Of a stretch of 64,000 bases of DNA, positions 29,305 through 39,343 are shown piece after piece (position 1 is the first letter of the stretch; each line of letters starts with the position of its first letter). Position numbers and translations under genes: made by a program. The DNA is from Alphaproteobacteria bacterium (GTDB lineage: Bacteria; Pseudomonadota; Alphaproteobacteria; Caulobacterales; Parvularculaceae), in contig WGLS01000012.1 of NCBI GenBank assembly GCA_016125455.1, positions 186,001 through 250,000 on the forward strand. The letters are read 5' to 3'. Under the pieces are notes generated by a model. That model searched no databases. It was not told where the DNA came from and worked only from the letters and a program-made list of their open reading frames with translations.

Positions 29305-32300
29305 ATGGCCGAAGGCTTTACGTCGATCGAAGACAGGAAAATTCTTGGCGAGGTTCTCGCCCTTGCGCGCGGGGACGCCTCGACGCCCCGCACGCCAGGC
29401 GGCGACGTTGACCCGTCCTTCGAAAGCCTGCTGCACCAGATCGTTTATTTCGCGACCGGCGAGGACCGGAACTGGGACGAGCCGGCCTGGCTTCTTGAGC
29501 GCGGCTGCGCCTTCTGGTCGGTCGGGGCTGAGCGGGCCGCGGGAACCGACATCGTCTCACTGAAGATCGAACCGCGCGCCGGCGAGCGGCGCTCGCGAAT
29601 GGTTCTTGAGATCATCACCGACGACAAGCCATTCGTGGTGGATTCAATCACCGCGGCGCTTACCGACGCCGGCAAGCCGGTGTCGTTCTTCGTCAACGCC
29701 GTCATCGACGTCCACCGCGACGAGGCCGGACGCCGCGGCGCGATCAGCGAAGGCGTAGCGATCCGCGAATCGATGATCCGCGCAGAGATGGATCCGCCGG
29801 TAGACGCGCGCGAGGCCGACGCCCTGCGCGCGGAGATTGAGACCGTCCTCGCGGATGTCGGGCTCGCCGTCACCGACTGGGAGCCGATGCGCGCGCGTCT
29901 TGCCGCCTGCATCGCCCAGCTCGAACGCTCGCGCCCCGCGGGCGTCGACCGCGACGACCTGCGCGAATCGATCGAACTGCTCAAATGGCTGTGGGACAAC
30001 CGCTTCGCCTTTCTCGGCGTGCGCCGCTATCGCTATAGCGAGGCGGACGGCAATCCGACCTTCGAGCGCGACACGAGCGGCGATCTTGGAATCGCGCGCG
30101 ACCCCGAAAAGCGCATCCTGAAGTCCACCTATCTCGACGATGGCTCGCCATCGCCGCAGGTGCTCCATTTCATGCGGTCGGGCGAGCCGATCCTGATCGC
30201 CAAGGCCAACACCAAGTCGAGCGTGCACCGCCGGGTCCACATGGATTATCTCGGGGTCAAGAGCTATTCGGTCGATGGCCGGGTCACCGGCGAGGACCGT
30301 TTTGTCGGCCTTTTTACCGCCGACGCGTACAATCGTCCGGCGTCGGACATTCCGTTGTTGCGGTCAAAGGTCAGGAAGATCGCCGAAGGCGCCGGCTTCG
30401 TGCCGGGAGGGCACAACGAAAAGGCGCTGCTCAACATCCTTGAGACGTTTCCGCGCGACGAGATGTTCCAGAGCGACCTCGATTCGCTCCGCGACAACGC
30501 GCTCGGCGTGTTGCGGCTCTACAAGCGCCCCCGCGCAAAACTTTTCGTCCGGCGCGACCGTTTTGACCGGTTCGTCTCGGCGCTCGTGTTCATACCGCGC
30601 GATCGCTTTTCGTCGTCCGTCCGCGAACAGATCGGCGACCTCCTGAGCGACGCCTACGAAGGCTGGGTCGCAGCGTTCAACCCGCATTTCGGCGACGCCG
30701 CGCTCGTGCGCGTGCATTTCATCATCGGCATAAATCCGGGAGCGCCCGATGGGCCGGGAATCGGCGAGCTGACGCGCCGCATCCGCGAGATCACCCGGAA
30801 CTGGTCGGACGCGCTCCTCGACGCCATGCGCAGTTCGAGCGCCGGCGCGATCTCCCAGTCGCTCTATTCGAAATACGACCGGGCGTTCGATGCCGGCTAT
30901 CGCGAAGCGAATTCGCCTGAACAGGCGCTCGGCGATATTGAGGCGTTCGAAGCGCTGGGCGACCGCACGGTTGACCTGAAAGCCTACCGCCTCGATGGCG
31001 AGGCCGAGAATTCCCTGCACATCCGGCTCTACTCGCAAGGCACCCGCTTTCGCCTGTCCGACCTCATTCCGACGATGGAAAACCTCGGCCTGAGGGCGAT
31101 CTCGGAAATCAATCACGCCATCCGGCCGGCGCAAGGCGACAAGACCTACAGCATCAACGACTTCAGCGTTGAAGACTGCAGCGGCCGGGCGATCGATCTC
31201 ACCGCGATCCGGCAACATCTGGAGGGCGCGTTCCTCGCGGTGCTCGGCGGCAGGGCCGAGGATGACGGCTTCAACGCGCTGATCGCCCAGGCCGGGCTCT
31301 CATGGCGCGAAGCGGCGGTCCTGCGCGCCGCGGCCAAGCACGCGCTGCAGACCGGGTTCCCCGCCTCCCAGGCGTATATCGAAGAGACGCTCGCCAAGCA
31401 CCCGTCGCTCGCCCGCGGCCTCATCGAGGTTTTCCACGCGCGGTTCGACCCGGGCGTCGCCGGCGACGTCAAATCGCGCGAGCCGATGATGAAGGCCGCC
31501 GCGGAACGCGTGCTCGAAGGCCTGCAGGACGTGGAGAGTCTCGACGAGGACCGCATCATCAGGCGTTTCCTGAACTTCTTCGACGCCACGACGCGCACGA
31601 ACTATTACCAGACCGCCGCCGACGGCGCGCCAAAGCCCTATGTCTCCTTCAAGATCGACACCCACGTCCTGACCGAAGCGCCGAACCCCAAGCCCTACCG
31701 CGAGATATTCGTCTCCGGCCCAAGGGTCGACGGCGTGCATCTGAGGTTCGGCCCGGTGGCTCGCGGCGGCCTGCGCTGGTCCGACAGGCGCGAAGATTTT
31801 CGTACGGAGGTACTCGGCCTCGTCAAGGCCCAGCGCGTCAAGAACGCCGTTATCGTGCCGAACGGCGCGAAGGGCGGCTTCTATCCGAAGCAGTTGCCGA
31901 CGGGCGGGGACCGCGCCGCACTCTATGAGGAAGGCCGCGCCGCCTATATCGAGTTCGTCAAGGGCCTTCTTGACGTCACCGACAATATCATCAGTGGCGA
32001 GACAATTGCCCCGTCGAACGTCGTCTGCTGGGACGAGCCGGATCCATATCTCGTCGTCGCCGCCGACAAGGGAACGGCCGCCTTTTCCGACACCGCGAAC
32101 GCCGTCTCCGCCGAATACGGCTTCTGGCTCGGCGATGCGTTCGCCTCCGGCGGATCGGAAGGCTATGACCACAAGGTGATGGGCATCACCGCCCGCGGCG
32201 CGTGGGAGGCGGTGAAGCGCCATTTCCGCGAAATGGGCAAGGACATCCAGTCCGAACCGTTCACGGTCGCCGGCGTCGGCGACATGTCCGGCGACGTATT

Positions 32301-34209
32301 CGGCAACGGCATGCTGCTGTCGAAGCAGATCCGCCTGGTTGCGGCTTTTGACCATCGCGACATCTTCATTGATCCGAACCCGGATCCGGCGACCTCATGG
32401 GAGGAGCGCCAGCGCCTCTTCACGACGCCGCGCACCTCCTGGCAGGACTATGACCGGGCGCTGATTTCCGCCGGCGGCGGGGTCTTCGCGCGATCTGCAA
32501 AGTCGATCGCACTGTCGCCCGAAATCCGCTCTCTCCTCCGGCTGTCGACCGATCGGGCAACGCCGCAGGAGGTGATGCGCGCTATCCTGAAAGCTGACGT
32601 CGAGTTGTTCTGGCTCGGCGGCATTGGCACCTATTTCAAGGAGGCCGGCGAGGACAACTGGCGCGTTGGCGACCGCGCCAACGACGCGATCCGGATCAAC
32701 GCCGACGAGATGCGCATGTCCGTGGTCGGCGAAGGCGCAAACCTCGGCGTGACGCAAAAGGCGCGGATCGAGTTTGCCCGGCGCGGCGGACGGATCAACA
32801 CCGACGCCATCGACAATTCCGCGGGCGTCGACTCCTCCGACCACGAAGTGAATATCAAGATCCTGTTGTCCGCGGCGATTGAGGACGGCTCGCTCGCCGC
32901 AGCGGACCGCGGCGCCCTGCTGCGCGACATGACCAACGACGTTGGCGCGCATGTCCTGCGCAACAACTACGAACAGACGCGCGCCATCTCTCAAATGGTG
33001 TTCCACGCGTCGCGCGACCTTGACGCCCATGCCCGCCTGATGGCGCAGCTCGAACGCGAAGGCCGTCTTGACCGCGCGCTGGAAGATCTGCCCGGCGACA
33101 AGCGCCTCAGCGCCATGCGACGCGCGAAGGAAGGCCTCACCCGGCCCGATCTGGCGGTGATCCTCGCCTACGCAAAGCTGCAGCTCTTCGACGAGCTTGT
33201 CGCTTCGCCCGCGCCGGACGATCCGGCGTTCGGCCGGGAGCTCGTCGCCTACTTCCCGCACCAGCTGCATCGCTTTGACAACGCGCTGAAGGGACATCGC
33301 CTGCGCCGGGAAATCATCGCCACGCGGCTCGCCAACGAGATCGTCAACACGTGCGGCGCGCCATTCGCCCAGCGGGCCGCCGAAGCCACAGGCGCGCGAC
33401 TGCCGCAAATCGCCCTCGCCTACGAAGCCGCGCGCCAGACCCTCGATCTGTCCGCCTTCGCACGATCCGTAGACGCCCTTGATAACCTGGCGCCGGCGGA
33501 AACCCAGAACGACCTCTACATTGGCGCCTCGACCCTCATTTCCGAGGTGGTCTATCAGATGTTCCGCGACGCCGACGCGATCGAAACCCTCGAACGCGAA
33601 GGCGTCGGCGGCGTGGTCGCGGCCTACAAGGGACCGTTCGAAGCGCTGCGCGCCGACCTGCCCGGGCTTCTGACGCCCGTCAGCGCCGCGGCGCTCAAGG
33701 AGCGCGCCGCCGACTGGCGCGGGCGCGGCGCCCCGGAGGATGTCGCCCACCAGGCGGCGCTGATCCCGATGCTGCAGTTCGCAATGCCGGTCATCTCGCT
33801 CGCGCGACGCACGGGCTGGAGCCCGTCGGCGGCCGGCGCGCTCTTTTTCGCGATCGGCGACAGCTTCCAGATCGAAGCCGCGTACAACGCCGCCCGCGCG
33901 CTTATCCTCGACCAGCATTTCGACCGGCTGGCCATGCGACGCCTGACCGACAGCCTGATCGAGCAACAGGAGCGCCTCGCCGAAAACGCGGCCGCCTTCG
34001 CCGGCGCCGAGCCTGAGGAGAAGGCGGGGTCATGGGCGCACGACCTTATCGGCCAGTGGCGCGAGGCCCATGACGCCCTGATTATCCGCATGGAGGATTA
34101 TATCGACGGTCTCGACATGTCGGCGAACCTCGGCGTCGGCAAGGTGACGCTGTTCGGACAGAAACTCGCCGAACTCGTTGAACGGACGCGCCGCCGCGAC
34201 GGGATCTGA
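29305..34209 (+). CDS. gdh: NAD-specific glutamate dehydrogenase (large, 180-kDa class)
   Basis: The 1634-aa product matches the Bac_GDH family in length and order: N-terminal ACT-like regulatory segments (about 80-700), then the catalytic core. The core has GPVARGGLRWSDRREDFRTEVLGLVKAQRVKNAVIVPNGAKGGF around 815-860 (substrate Lys and Gly-rich loop) and an NAD-binding part near GVGDMSGDVFGNGML. A helical C-terminal domain follows. It deaminates glutamate to 2-oxoglutarate. In Caulobacter the related GdhZ also links metabolism to FtsZ. The start at MAEGF is preferred because GAGGA lies 9 bases upstream. Confidence 0.95.
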   Translation: MAEGFTSIEDRKILGEVLALARGDASTPRTPGGDVDPSFESLLHQIVYFATGEDRNWDEPAWLLERGCAFWSVGAERAAGTDIVSLKIEPRAGERRSRMVLEIITDDKPFVVDSITAALTDAGKPVSFFVNAVIDVHRDEAGRRGAISEGVAIRESMIRAEMDPPVDAREADALRAEIETVLADVGLAVTDWEPMRARLAACIAQLERSRPAGVDRDDLRESIELLKWLWDNRFAFLGVRRYRYSEADGNPTFERDTSGDLGIARDPEKRILKSTYLDDGSPSPQVLHFMRSGEPILIAKANTKSSVHRRVHMDYLGVKSYSVDGRVTGEDRFVGLFTADAYNRPASDIPLLRSKVRKIAEGAGFVPGGHNEKALLNILETFPRDEMFQSDLDSLRDNALGVLRLYKRPRAKLFVRRDRFDRFVSALVFIPRDRFSSSVREQIGDLLSDAYEGWVAAFNPHFGDAALVRVHFIIGINPGAPDGPGIGELTRRIREITRNWSDALLDAMRSSSAGAISQSLYSKYDRAFDAGYREANSPEQALGDIEAFEALGDRTVDLKAYRLDGEAENSLHIRLYSQGTRFRLSDLIPTMENLGLRAISEINHAIRPAQGDKTYSINDFSVEDCSGRAIDLTAIRQHLEGAFLAVLGGRAEDDGFNALIAQAGLSWREAAVLRAAAKHALQTGFPASQAYIEETLAKHPSLARGLIEVFHARFDPGVAGDVKSREPMMKAAAERVLEGLQDVESLDEDRIIRRFLNFFDATTRTNYYQTAADGAPKPYVSFKIDTHVLTEAPNPKPYREIFVSGPRVDGVHLRFGPVARGGLRWSDRREDFRTEVLGLVKAQRVKNAVIVPNGAKGGFYPKQLPTGGDRAALYEEGRAAYIEFVKGLLDVTDNIISGETIAPSNVVCWDEPDPYLVVAADKGTAAFSDTANAVSAEYGFWLGDAFASGGSEGYDHKVMGITARGAWEAVKRHFREMGKDIQSEPFTVAGVGDMSGDVFGNGMLLSKQIRLVAAFDHRDIFIDPNPDPATSWEERQRLFTTPRTSWQDYDRALISAGGGVFARSAKSIALSPEIRSLLRLSTDRATPQEVMRAILKADVELFWLGGIGTYFKEAGEDNWRVGDRANDAIRINADEMRMSVVGEGANLGVTQKARIEFARRGGRINTDAIDNSAGVDSSDHEVNIKILLSAAIEDGSLAAADRGALLRDMTNDVGAHVLRNNYEQTRAISQMVFHASRDLDAHARLMAQLEREGRLDRALEDLPGDKRLSAMRRAKEGLTRPDLAVILAYAKLQLFDELVASPAPDDPAFGRELVAYFPHQLHRFDNALKGHRLRREIIATRLANEIVNTCGAPFAQRAAEATGARLPQIALAYEAARQTLDLSAFARSVDALDNLAPAETQNDLYIGASTLISEVVYQMFRDADAIETLEREGVGGVVAAYKGPFEALRADLPGLLTPVSAAALKERAADWRGRGAPEDVAHQAALIPMLQFAMPVISLARRTGWSPSAAGALFFAIGDSFQIEAAYNAARALILDQHFDRLAMRRLTDSLIEQQERLAENAAAFAGAEPEEKAGSWAHDLIGQWREAHDALIIRMEDYIDGLDMSANLGVGKVTLFGQKLAELVERTRRRDGI

Positions 34210-34235
34210 GCGGGGAACCGCGCGGGTTATCGCGA

Positions 34236-35375
34236 TTATAGCGGCATGATCATCGCGCCAGTGCGCACGAGGTCGGCGAGCGAACGCGCGCCAAGCTTGT
34301 CGATGAGGTTTCGCACGTGCCAGCGAACGGTTTGCACCGAGCGGCCAGCTTCAATGGCAATGTCGTCAATCGACTTGCCCATGACGAGCATCGCAAGGAG
34401 CCGACGCTCCGTCTCCGTCAGGTCGTCCATTGACCCGATCGCGCCGTCGCGACCGCTCGCCGAATCAACAGGCTGGAAGATTGCTACAAGCGCATCTTCG
34501 GGCGGCGAAAAATACTGGCGATCTTCAAGATGTATCTCGCCGCCGCGCGCGCGCACCAGCTGGACAGCCCAACGCGCGCCCCCGCTGTCCCGTACGACAA
34601 GGGATCGCTGCCGCCGTTCGGGCGACGTTTCGCGCCAGAGATTATCGACTGCATCGCGCAGCCGCGCATCGCGAACCACCAGTTTATCTCTCAGCGTCCG
34701 GATAATATCGCCAACTTCCAGCAACTTCTCGCCGGCGTCATTGGCGAAGACCAGCCGCCCTTCGGCGACAATCAGGATTGCAAGGCCGCTTGATGAGAAC
34801 AGCGAACCAACAAGCGCATTCGCCGGCGCCGCGACCTCAAGCCGATCGGTCAGCATCGCAGCGCGACCTATGTGCGGGGACAGAAATTCCGCAAGCCGCC
34901 ATTGATCGTCATCGAACAGCGGCGTCGCGCCGCCCTTATTGAGGCAAAGCGAGGCGAACCATCCGCCCATCAATGGAACGACAAAGGAGACGTGGTCTGA
35001 AACGTCAGCTACACGACAGATTTCATTGTAAAAGGACGTTTTCTCAAATTCCGCAAAAGGTATCTGGCGCGCGCCCTGCATGATGAATGGACCGAGTCGC
35101 GCCCTGGCTGGGTCGGACTTTGCGACCGCATCGGCCGCCCACGGATCTTCTAGGGATACTCGATCGCCAAATTCGAGGATCGCTGACATGTTTTCGTAGC
35201 CGGAAAAGGTGGACTTGCGCACTTCGCCGCGCGCGGGGTGATAGAGGACGGTATGGGCCCCCACCGCCCCGAAGGCGCCTGCGATCCGGGCGATAGCGGC
35301 GGCCCAGCCGTCCGGCGTCAGCACTGCATCGTAGATCGCCTCAACAAGCGCGGCCCGCTCCGTTTCATCGGTCAC
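34236..35375 (-). CDS. LuxR-type transcriptional regulator
   Basis: The 379-aa product has a long N-terminal sensing region (about 1-300, PAS-like around 190-240) and a C-terminal LuxR HTH: LTETERRLLAMLVMGKSIDDIAIEAGRSVQTVRWHVRNLIDKLGARS. No receiver aspartate or autoinducer-domain signature is clear. The GTG start has GGGAGG 8 bases upstream. It is divergent from the VPLPA-CTERM gene, with 167 bases between, so that gene is a likely target. Confidence 0.82.
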   Translation of the reverse strand: MTDETERAALVEAIYDAVLTPDGWAAAIARIAGAFGAVGAHTVLYHPARGEVRKSTFSGYENMSAILEFGDRVSLEDPWAADAVAKSDPARARLGPFIMQGARQIPFAEFEKTSFYNEICRVADVSDHVSFVVPLMGGWFASLCLNKGGATPLFDDDQWRLAEFLSPHIGRAAMLTDRLEVAAPANALVGSLFSSSGLAILIVAEGRLVFANDAGEKLLEVGDIIRTLRDKLVVRDARLRDAVDNLWRETSPERRQRSLVVRDSGGARWAVQLVRARGGEIHLEDRQYFSPPEDALVAIFQPVDSASGRDGAIGSMDDLTETERRLLAMLVMGKSIDDIAIEAGRSVQTVRWHVRNLIDKLGARSLADLVRTGAMIMPL

Positions 35376-35542
35376 CGGCGTCGCCTCCCGTTTTCAACTC
35401 CCCAGGATCTTCTCACGATGGGCGATGGATCAACGCCATTCAACGTTGCGTTGCATTTGTTGCGCCCCATCAAAAGTGGGGGGGCGCAGCGGGGTGGCGG
35501 AGCGCTAGCTCGTCCGGTGACAACTCGCCATGGGGGACAATC

Positions 35543-36157
35543 ATGACGCCGACCTTGCTACGCCGCGCCGCTCTTGGCCTCGCCGCCTGTCTGTCGTTCG
35601 CCGCTGCGCCGGCGAGCGCGGCGGTTCTGAATGTTGGTCTGGATGGCCAACTCGCAGGCGCCGACGGCGTTAACGTGAACGGTACGCTTTACGACGTAAT
35701 ATTCTTCAACGCCCAATGTATACAAGCATTCGATGGCTGCGACTCTGTCGACGATTTTGCTTTCAGATCTTCCGAAGACGCGTTCGACGCTGCTACGGCG
35801 CTATTCGATCAAGTCCTTGTTGACGGCCCTCTTGGCGCCTTCGACACTAATCCGTCTTTGACCTTTGGATGCATGTTCGGCGCAGACTGTAGAATAGCGA
35901 TTCCATATGCATTTGATCCGTTTGGCGCCGTGCTCACAAGATCGGCGAACAATAGAGTCAGCGGCGATATAGTGGCATTCATTACAGCTTCACCAACACT
36001 TGAAGCAGGGTCGATCAACAACTTCGTCTACGCCCGCTTCACCCTCGCCGACACGCAAATGAGCGAGGTCCCGCTTCCCGCCGCCCTGCCATTGTTCCTT
36101 ATGGGGATCGCCGGACTTGGCGCGGCGAGGTCGCGTCGCGAAACGCGCGCGCATTAG
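35543..36157 (+). CDS. secreted VPLPA-CTERM sorting-domain protein
   Basis: The 204-aa product has a clear signal peptide (AAPASAA, cleavage about residue 28) and a mature domain with four cysteines in two CxnC pairs. The tripartite C-terminus is EVPLPAALPLFLMGIAGLGAARSRR: the VPLPA motif, a membrane helix and an Arg-rich end. Such proteins are processed by exosortase-type enzymes and are often linked to exopolysaccharide. No exosortase was found in this window. The mature domain has visibly lower GC and is not recognised. Confidence 0.85.
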   Translation: MTPTLLRRAALGLAACLSFAAAPASAAVLNVGLDGQLAGADGVNVNGTLYDVIFFNAQCIQAFDGCDSVDDFAFRSSEDAFDAATALFDQVLVDGPLGAFDTNPSLTFGCMFGADCRIAIPYAFDPFGAVLTRSANNRVSGDIVAFITASPTLEAGSINNFVYARFTLADTQMSEVPLPAALPLFLMGIAGLGAARSRRETRAH

Positions 36158-36207
36158 GCTTCGACCGCGCTTCTTGTTGCGCGAAGCGGCGAGGCCGCCA
36201 AAAGGGC

Positions 36208-37467
36208 TCAGCGCGGCGCGGCGTTCGCGGCGCTCTCCGTCGCCGCCCGTCGCGCCTGCAGGTCTTCGAGCGGCACATAGTCGAAGTCGAAGCCGAAATG
36301 GCGCGGGCCGATGAGCTCGACGCCTTTCTCGCTGCGCCATTGCGCCGGCGCCGGCACGCCGACGACGGCGACCTTTTCCCCGACGACATAGCCGCCGTAA
36401 CCGACGCCAAGCGTCGCCTCGCCCGTGTCGGGATCGAGATTGTAGATATAGTCCGGCGAAATTGCGTCGAGTTCGCCATCGATCCACGCGACGATGTTCT
36501 CGTTCTTGACGAAAATCCGGTAGCTGCGGCCAGCGTAGGCGCCGACGCCGTCGAGCGTCGCTTCGACCCAGTTGAAACCGCGCTCGCCGCGGTCTTCGGC
36601 TTTCACGACAACGCCGTCGAACAGCAAGTAGCCGCCGGCCGCCCGGACAAGGGCGGCGACCGGATCGTCGCCGGCCGCCCGCGCCTCGCGCACGGTCCGA
36701 CCGAAGAGTTCCGCCTCGCTCAGGCTGCCGGCAAGGACCCCGCGCGCCAGCTCGTCGCCCCGCATCGGGGTCATAGTGATCGTCGCGTCGCCGGCGCTCG
36801 CCACCGCGATCGCCCGGGCGATGTCTTCGATCCGGTATTCGTCGACGGCGCTCTCAATGATGATCCGGTCGCCCCAGGGCGTGATGATCGCGGTCGGCGC
36901 GGAATCGATTCCGTTTATCCATGGAATGGACTGCTGCACCTCGGGGACGGCGCGGCCGGTAATGCAGGCGTCGAGCGTCGGCACGCCGAGGTTCGCGGCC
37001 AGCATGAGCGCGGTCGCCGTCGCGTCGGCGGCCTCGGAACGCACCAGCGCCGAGACCGGACGCCCGATATGGTCAGCGAACAGATCAACGACCTGGCGGC
37101 CCGGATCGTCGATCCGCTTCAGCCCCTGTTGATCGGTCCGGTCGATCACGTGCCGCCACGGCCCGCCGCCGCCGATGCCCTGGACCGCGACGACGATCCC
37201 GTCGGCGGGCACATTCTCAGGGGCAATGATGTTGAAGGTCTTGCCCTCGGCAAGCGCGCGCCTCGCCTCGGCGATGGACTCGCTCGGGTCGCAGTTGCGG
37301 GTCGACTGGATGCATGACCCGACCAGAATATCAACGAGTTCCTGCTCCTTCAGCGTGCGGACCGATAACTCGGCTGCGTCCTTCGCAAGGGCCGGGGCCG
37401 CGGCCGCGCAGGCGACGGCCGCCAGCATGGCGATGGCGCCTTGTGGGTTGAACCATGTCGCGCGCAA
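36208..37467 (-). CDS. DUF917 family protein with a signal peptide
   Basis: The 419-aa product matches the DUF917 family (hydantoinase-related, including S-methyl thiohydantoin desulfurase): LGVPTLDACITGRAVPEVQ, GATLDGVGAYAGRSYRIFVKNE-like segments (about 300-325), then SPDYIYNLDPDTGEATLGVGY. The start is a TTG with AGGAGGGAG 7 bases upstream, giving MRATWFNPQG and a signal peptide ending APALA-KD. Known DUF917 proteins that I can recall are cytosolic, so export is unusual. The first conserved block is interrupted by a cysteine-containing insert (SCIQSTRNCDPSE). Confidence 0.75.
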   Translation of the reverse strand: MRATWFNPQGAIAMLAAVACAAAAPALAKDAAELSVRTLKEQELVDILVGSCIQSTRNCDPSESIAEARRALAEGKTFNIIAPENVPADGIVVAVQGIGGGGPWRHVIDRTDQQGLKRIDDPGRQVVDLFADHIGRPVSALVRSEAADATATALMLAANLGVPTLDACITGRAVPEVQQSIPWINGIDSAPTAIITPWGDRIIIESAVDEYRIEDIARAIAVASAGDATITMTPMRGDELARGVLAGSLSEAELFGRTVREARAAGDDPVAALVRAAGGYLLFDGVVVKAEDRGERGFNWVEATLDGVGAYAGRSYRIFVKNENIVAWIDGELDAISPDYIYNLDPDTGEATLGVGYGGYVVGEKVAVVGVPAPAQWRSEKGVELIGPRHFGFDFDYVPLEDLQARRAATESAANAAPR

Positions 37468-37561
37468 GAGAACTCCCTCCTGTAGGTTTGCCGGCCTGTT
37501 TCTTGTTCCGCCGGGATGGCGGCCTGATGCCGCCGCGTTTGACGCCAAGCTGCGATAGTCC

Positions 37562-39145
37562 CTAGTGCCGGAAATGCCGGACCCCGGTGAACACCATGGC
37601 GACGCCAGCCGCATCCGCCGCGGCGATCACCTCGTCGTCGCGGATCGACCCGCCCGGCTGGATCACGGCGCGCGCGCCCGCGGCGACGGCCGCCATCATG
37701 CCGTCGGCGAACGGGAAGAACGCGTCGGACGCGACGACCGAGCCTTCCGTCAGCGGATGGTCGAGCCCCGCCTCGACGGCGGCGTCCTCCGCCTTTCGCG
37801 CGGCGATGCGGCTGGAATCGAGGCGGCTCATCTGGCCGGCGCCGATGCCGACCGTCGCTTCTTCCCGGGCATAAACGATAGCATTCGATTTCACGTGCTT
37901 GGCGACGCGGAAAGCAAAAACGAGATCGCGCACTTCATCATCAGTCGGCGCACGCTTAGTCACGACTTTCAGATCCTGCGGGCCGACGCGCGCGGCGTCC
38001 CGGCTCTGGCGCAGGAAGCCGCCGGCCACGGGCGTGACGACGACGCCCGGCGCAGCGGGATCCGGCAGGCCGCCGGCAAGCAGGAGGCGAAGGTTCTTCT
38101 TGCGCGAAAAGACCTCGAGGGCGCCTTCATCCGCATCCGGCGCAATCACGACTTCCGTGAATACCTTGACGATCGCCTCGGCGGCGACGGCGTCGAGGGT
38201 GCGGTTGACCGCGATCACGCCGCCGAACGCCGACACCGGATCGCAGCGAAGGGCGGCGGCGTGAGCCGCGGCGAGATCGTCGCCGACCGCGACGCCGCAG
38301 GGGTTCGCGTGCTTGATGATCGCGACCGCCGGCCGGCCGCTGTCGAACTCGGCGACGAGTTCGAACGCCGCATTGGTGTCATTCAAATTGTTGTAGGACA
38401 ACTCCTTGCCCTGAACCTGCCTGGCCGTCGCGACGCCGGGCCGCGGGGGCCCGGAATGGTAAAATCCGGCCGTCTGGTGCGGGTTCTCGCCATAGCGAAG
38501 CACCTGCGCCCTGTCGCCGGCGAGCGTCGCCCGGCGGGGCGCCTTGTCCCCCAGCCGGCTCGCGAACCACGTCGAAATCGCCGCGTCATAGGCGCCGGTG
38601 CGCGCAAACGCGTCCGCCGCGAGCCGCCGGCGCGTCGCATGGCCGAGCCCGCCCGTCCGCTCGATTTCATCCGCAACCGGACCATAATCCTCGACGTCGA
38701 CCACGACGCCCACATGGGCGTGATTTTTCGCCGCCGCCCGGATCATCGCCGGGCCGCCGATGTCGATATTCTCCACTGTCGTCGGCTCATCCGCGCCGGA
38801 CGCGACTGTCGCCTCGAACGGGTAAAGATTGACAATGACGAGGTCGATTGCGCCGATGCCCTGTGCGGAAAGGGCGTCGACATGGTCGGGCTTGGAGCGA
38901 TCCGCGAGGATGCCGCCGTGAACGCCCGGATGCAGCGTCTTGACGCGCCCGTCCATCATTTCAGGATAGCCGGTCAGCTCGGCCACGTCGCGCACGGCAA
39001 GGCCCGCTTCGCGCAGGGCGCGCGCCGTGCCGCCGGTGGACACGAGTTCAACGCCGGCGCGAGCGAGCCGAGCGCCGAAGTCGACGAGGCCCGTCTTGTC
39101 GGAAACGGAGAGGATCGCTCGTCGAACGGGAACGAGATCGGGCAT
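37562..39145 (-). CDS. purH: bifunctional AICAR transformylase/IMP cyclohydrolase
   Basis: The 527-aa product has the N-terminal MGS-like cyclohydrolase domain ([34 protein letters not shown]) and the transformylase domain with [13 protein letters not shown] and [16 protein letters not shown], whose Lys-His pair is catalytic. It makes IMP in the last two steps of purine synthesis. The long plus-strand frame over the same region is only its shadow. Confidence 0.98.
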   Translation of the reverse strand: MPDLVPVRRAILSVSDKTGLVDFGARLARAGVELVSTGGTARALREAGLAVRDVAELTGYPEMMDGRVKTLHPGVHGGILADRSKPDHVDALSAQGIGAIDLVIVNLYPFEATVASGADEPTTVENIDIGGPAMIRAAAKNHAHVGVVVDVEDYGPVADEIERTGGLGHATRRRLAADAFARTGAYDAAISTWFASRLGDKAPRRATLAGDRAQVLRYGENPHQTAGFYHSGPPRPGVATARQVQGKELSYNNLNDTNAAFELVAEFDSGRPAVAIIKHANPCGVAVGDDLAAAHAAALRCDPVSAFGGVIAVNRTLDAVAAEAIVKVFTEVVIAPDADEGALEVFSRKKNLRLLLAGGLPDPAAPGVVVTPVAGGFLRQSRDAARVGPQDLKVVTKRAPTDDEVRDLVFAFRVAKHVKSNAIVYAREEATVGIGAGQMSRLDSSRIAARKAEDAAVEAGLDHPLTEGSVVASDAFFPFADGMMAAVAAGARAVIQPGGSIRDDEVIAAADAAGVAMVFTGVRHFRH

Positions 39146-39343
39146 GGACGAACCTTTACGCTAGGGACCGCGGCGACGACTCTGGGGCCGCTGGCATCGA
39201 AAACGGACATGTCGAGGGCGATGCCGACCGGCCCGCCTCGCCCCGATCATGTGCGGCGAGTCGCGCGGGACGACGACGCCGGAAACCTGATTGTTGCGCC
39301 CTTGCGCCAGGATTCTTGCCGGGAGTTGTTCATGCCAGGAATT

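Noticed and set aside
32395-33966. 523-codon open frame on the minus strand
   Set aside because: It is antisense to the NAD-glutamate dehydrogenase and has shadow composition.
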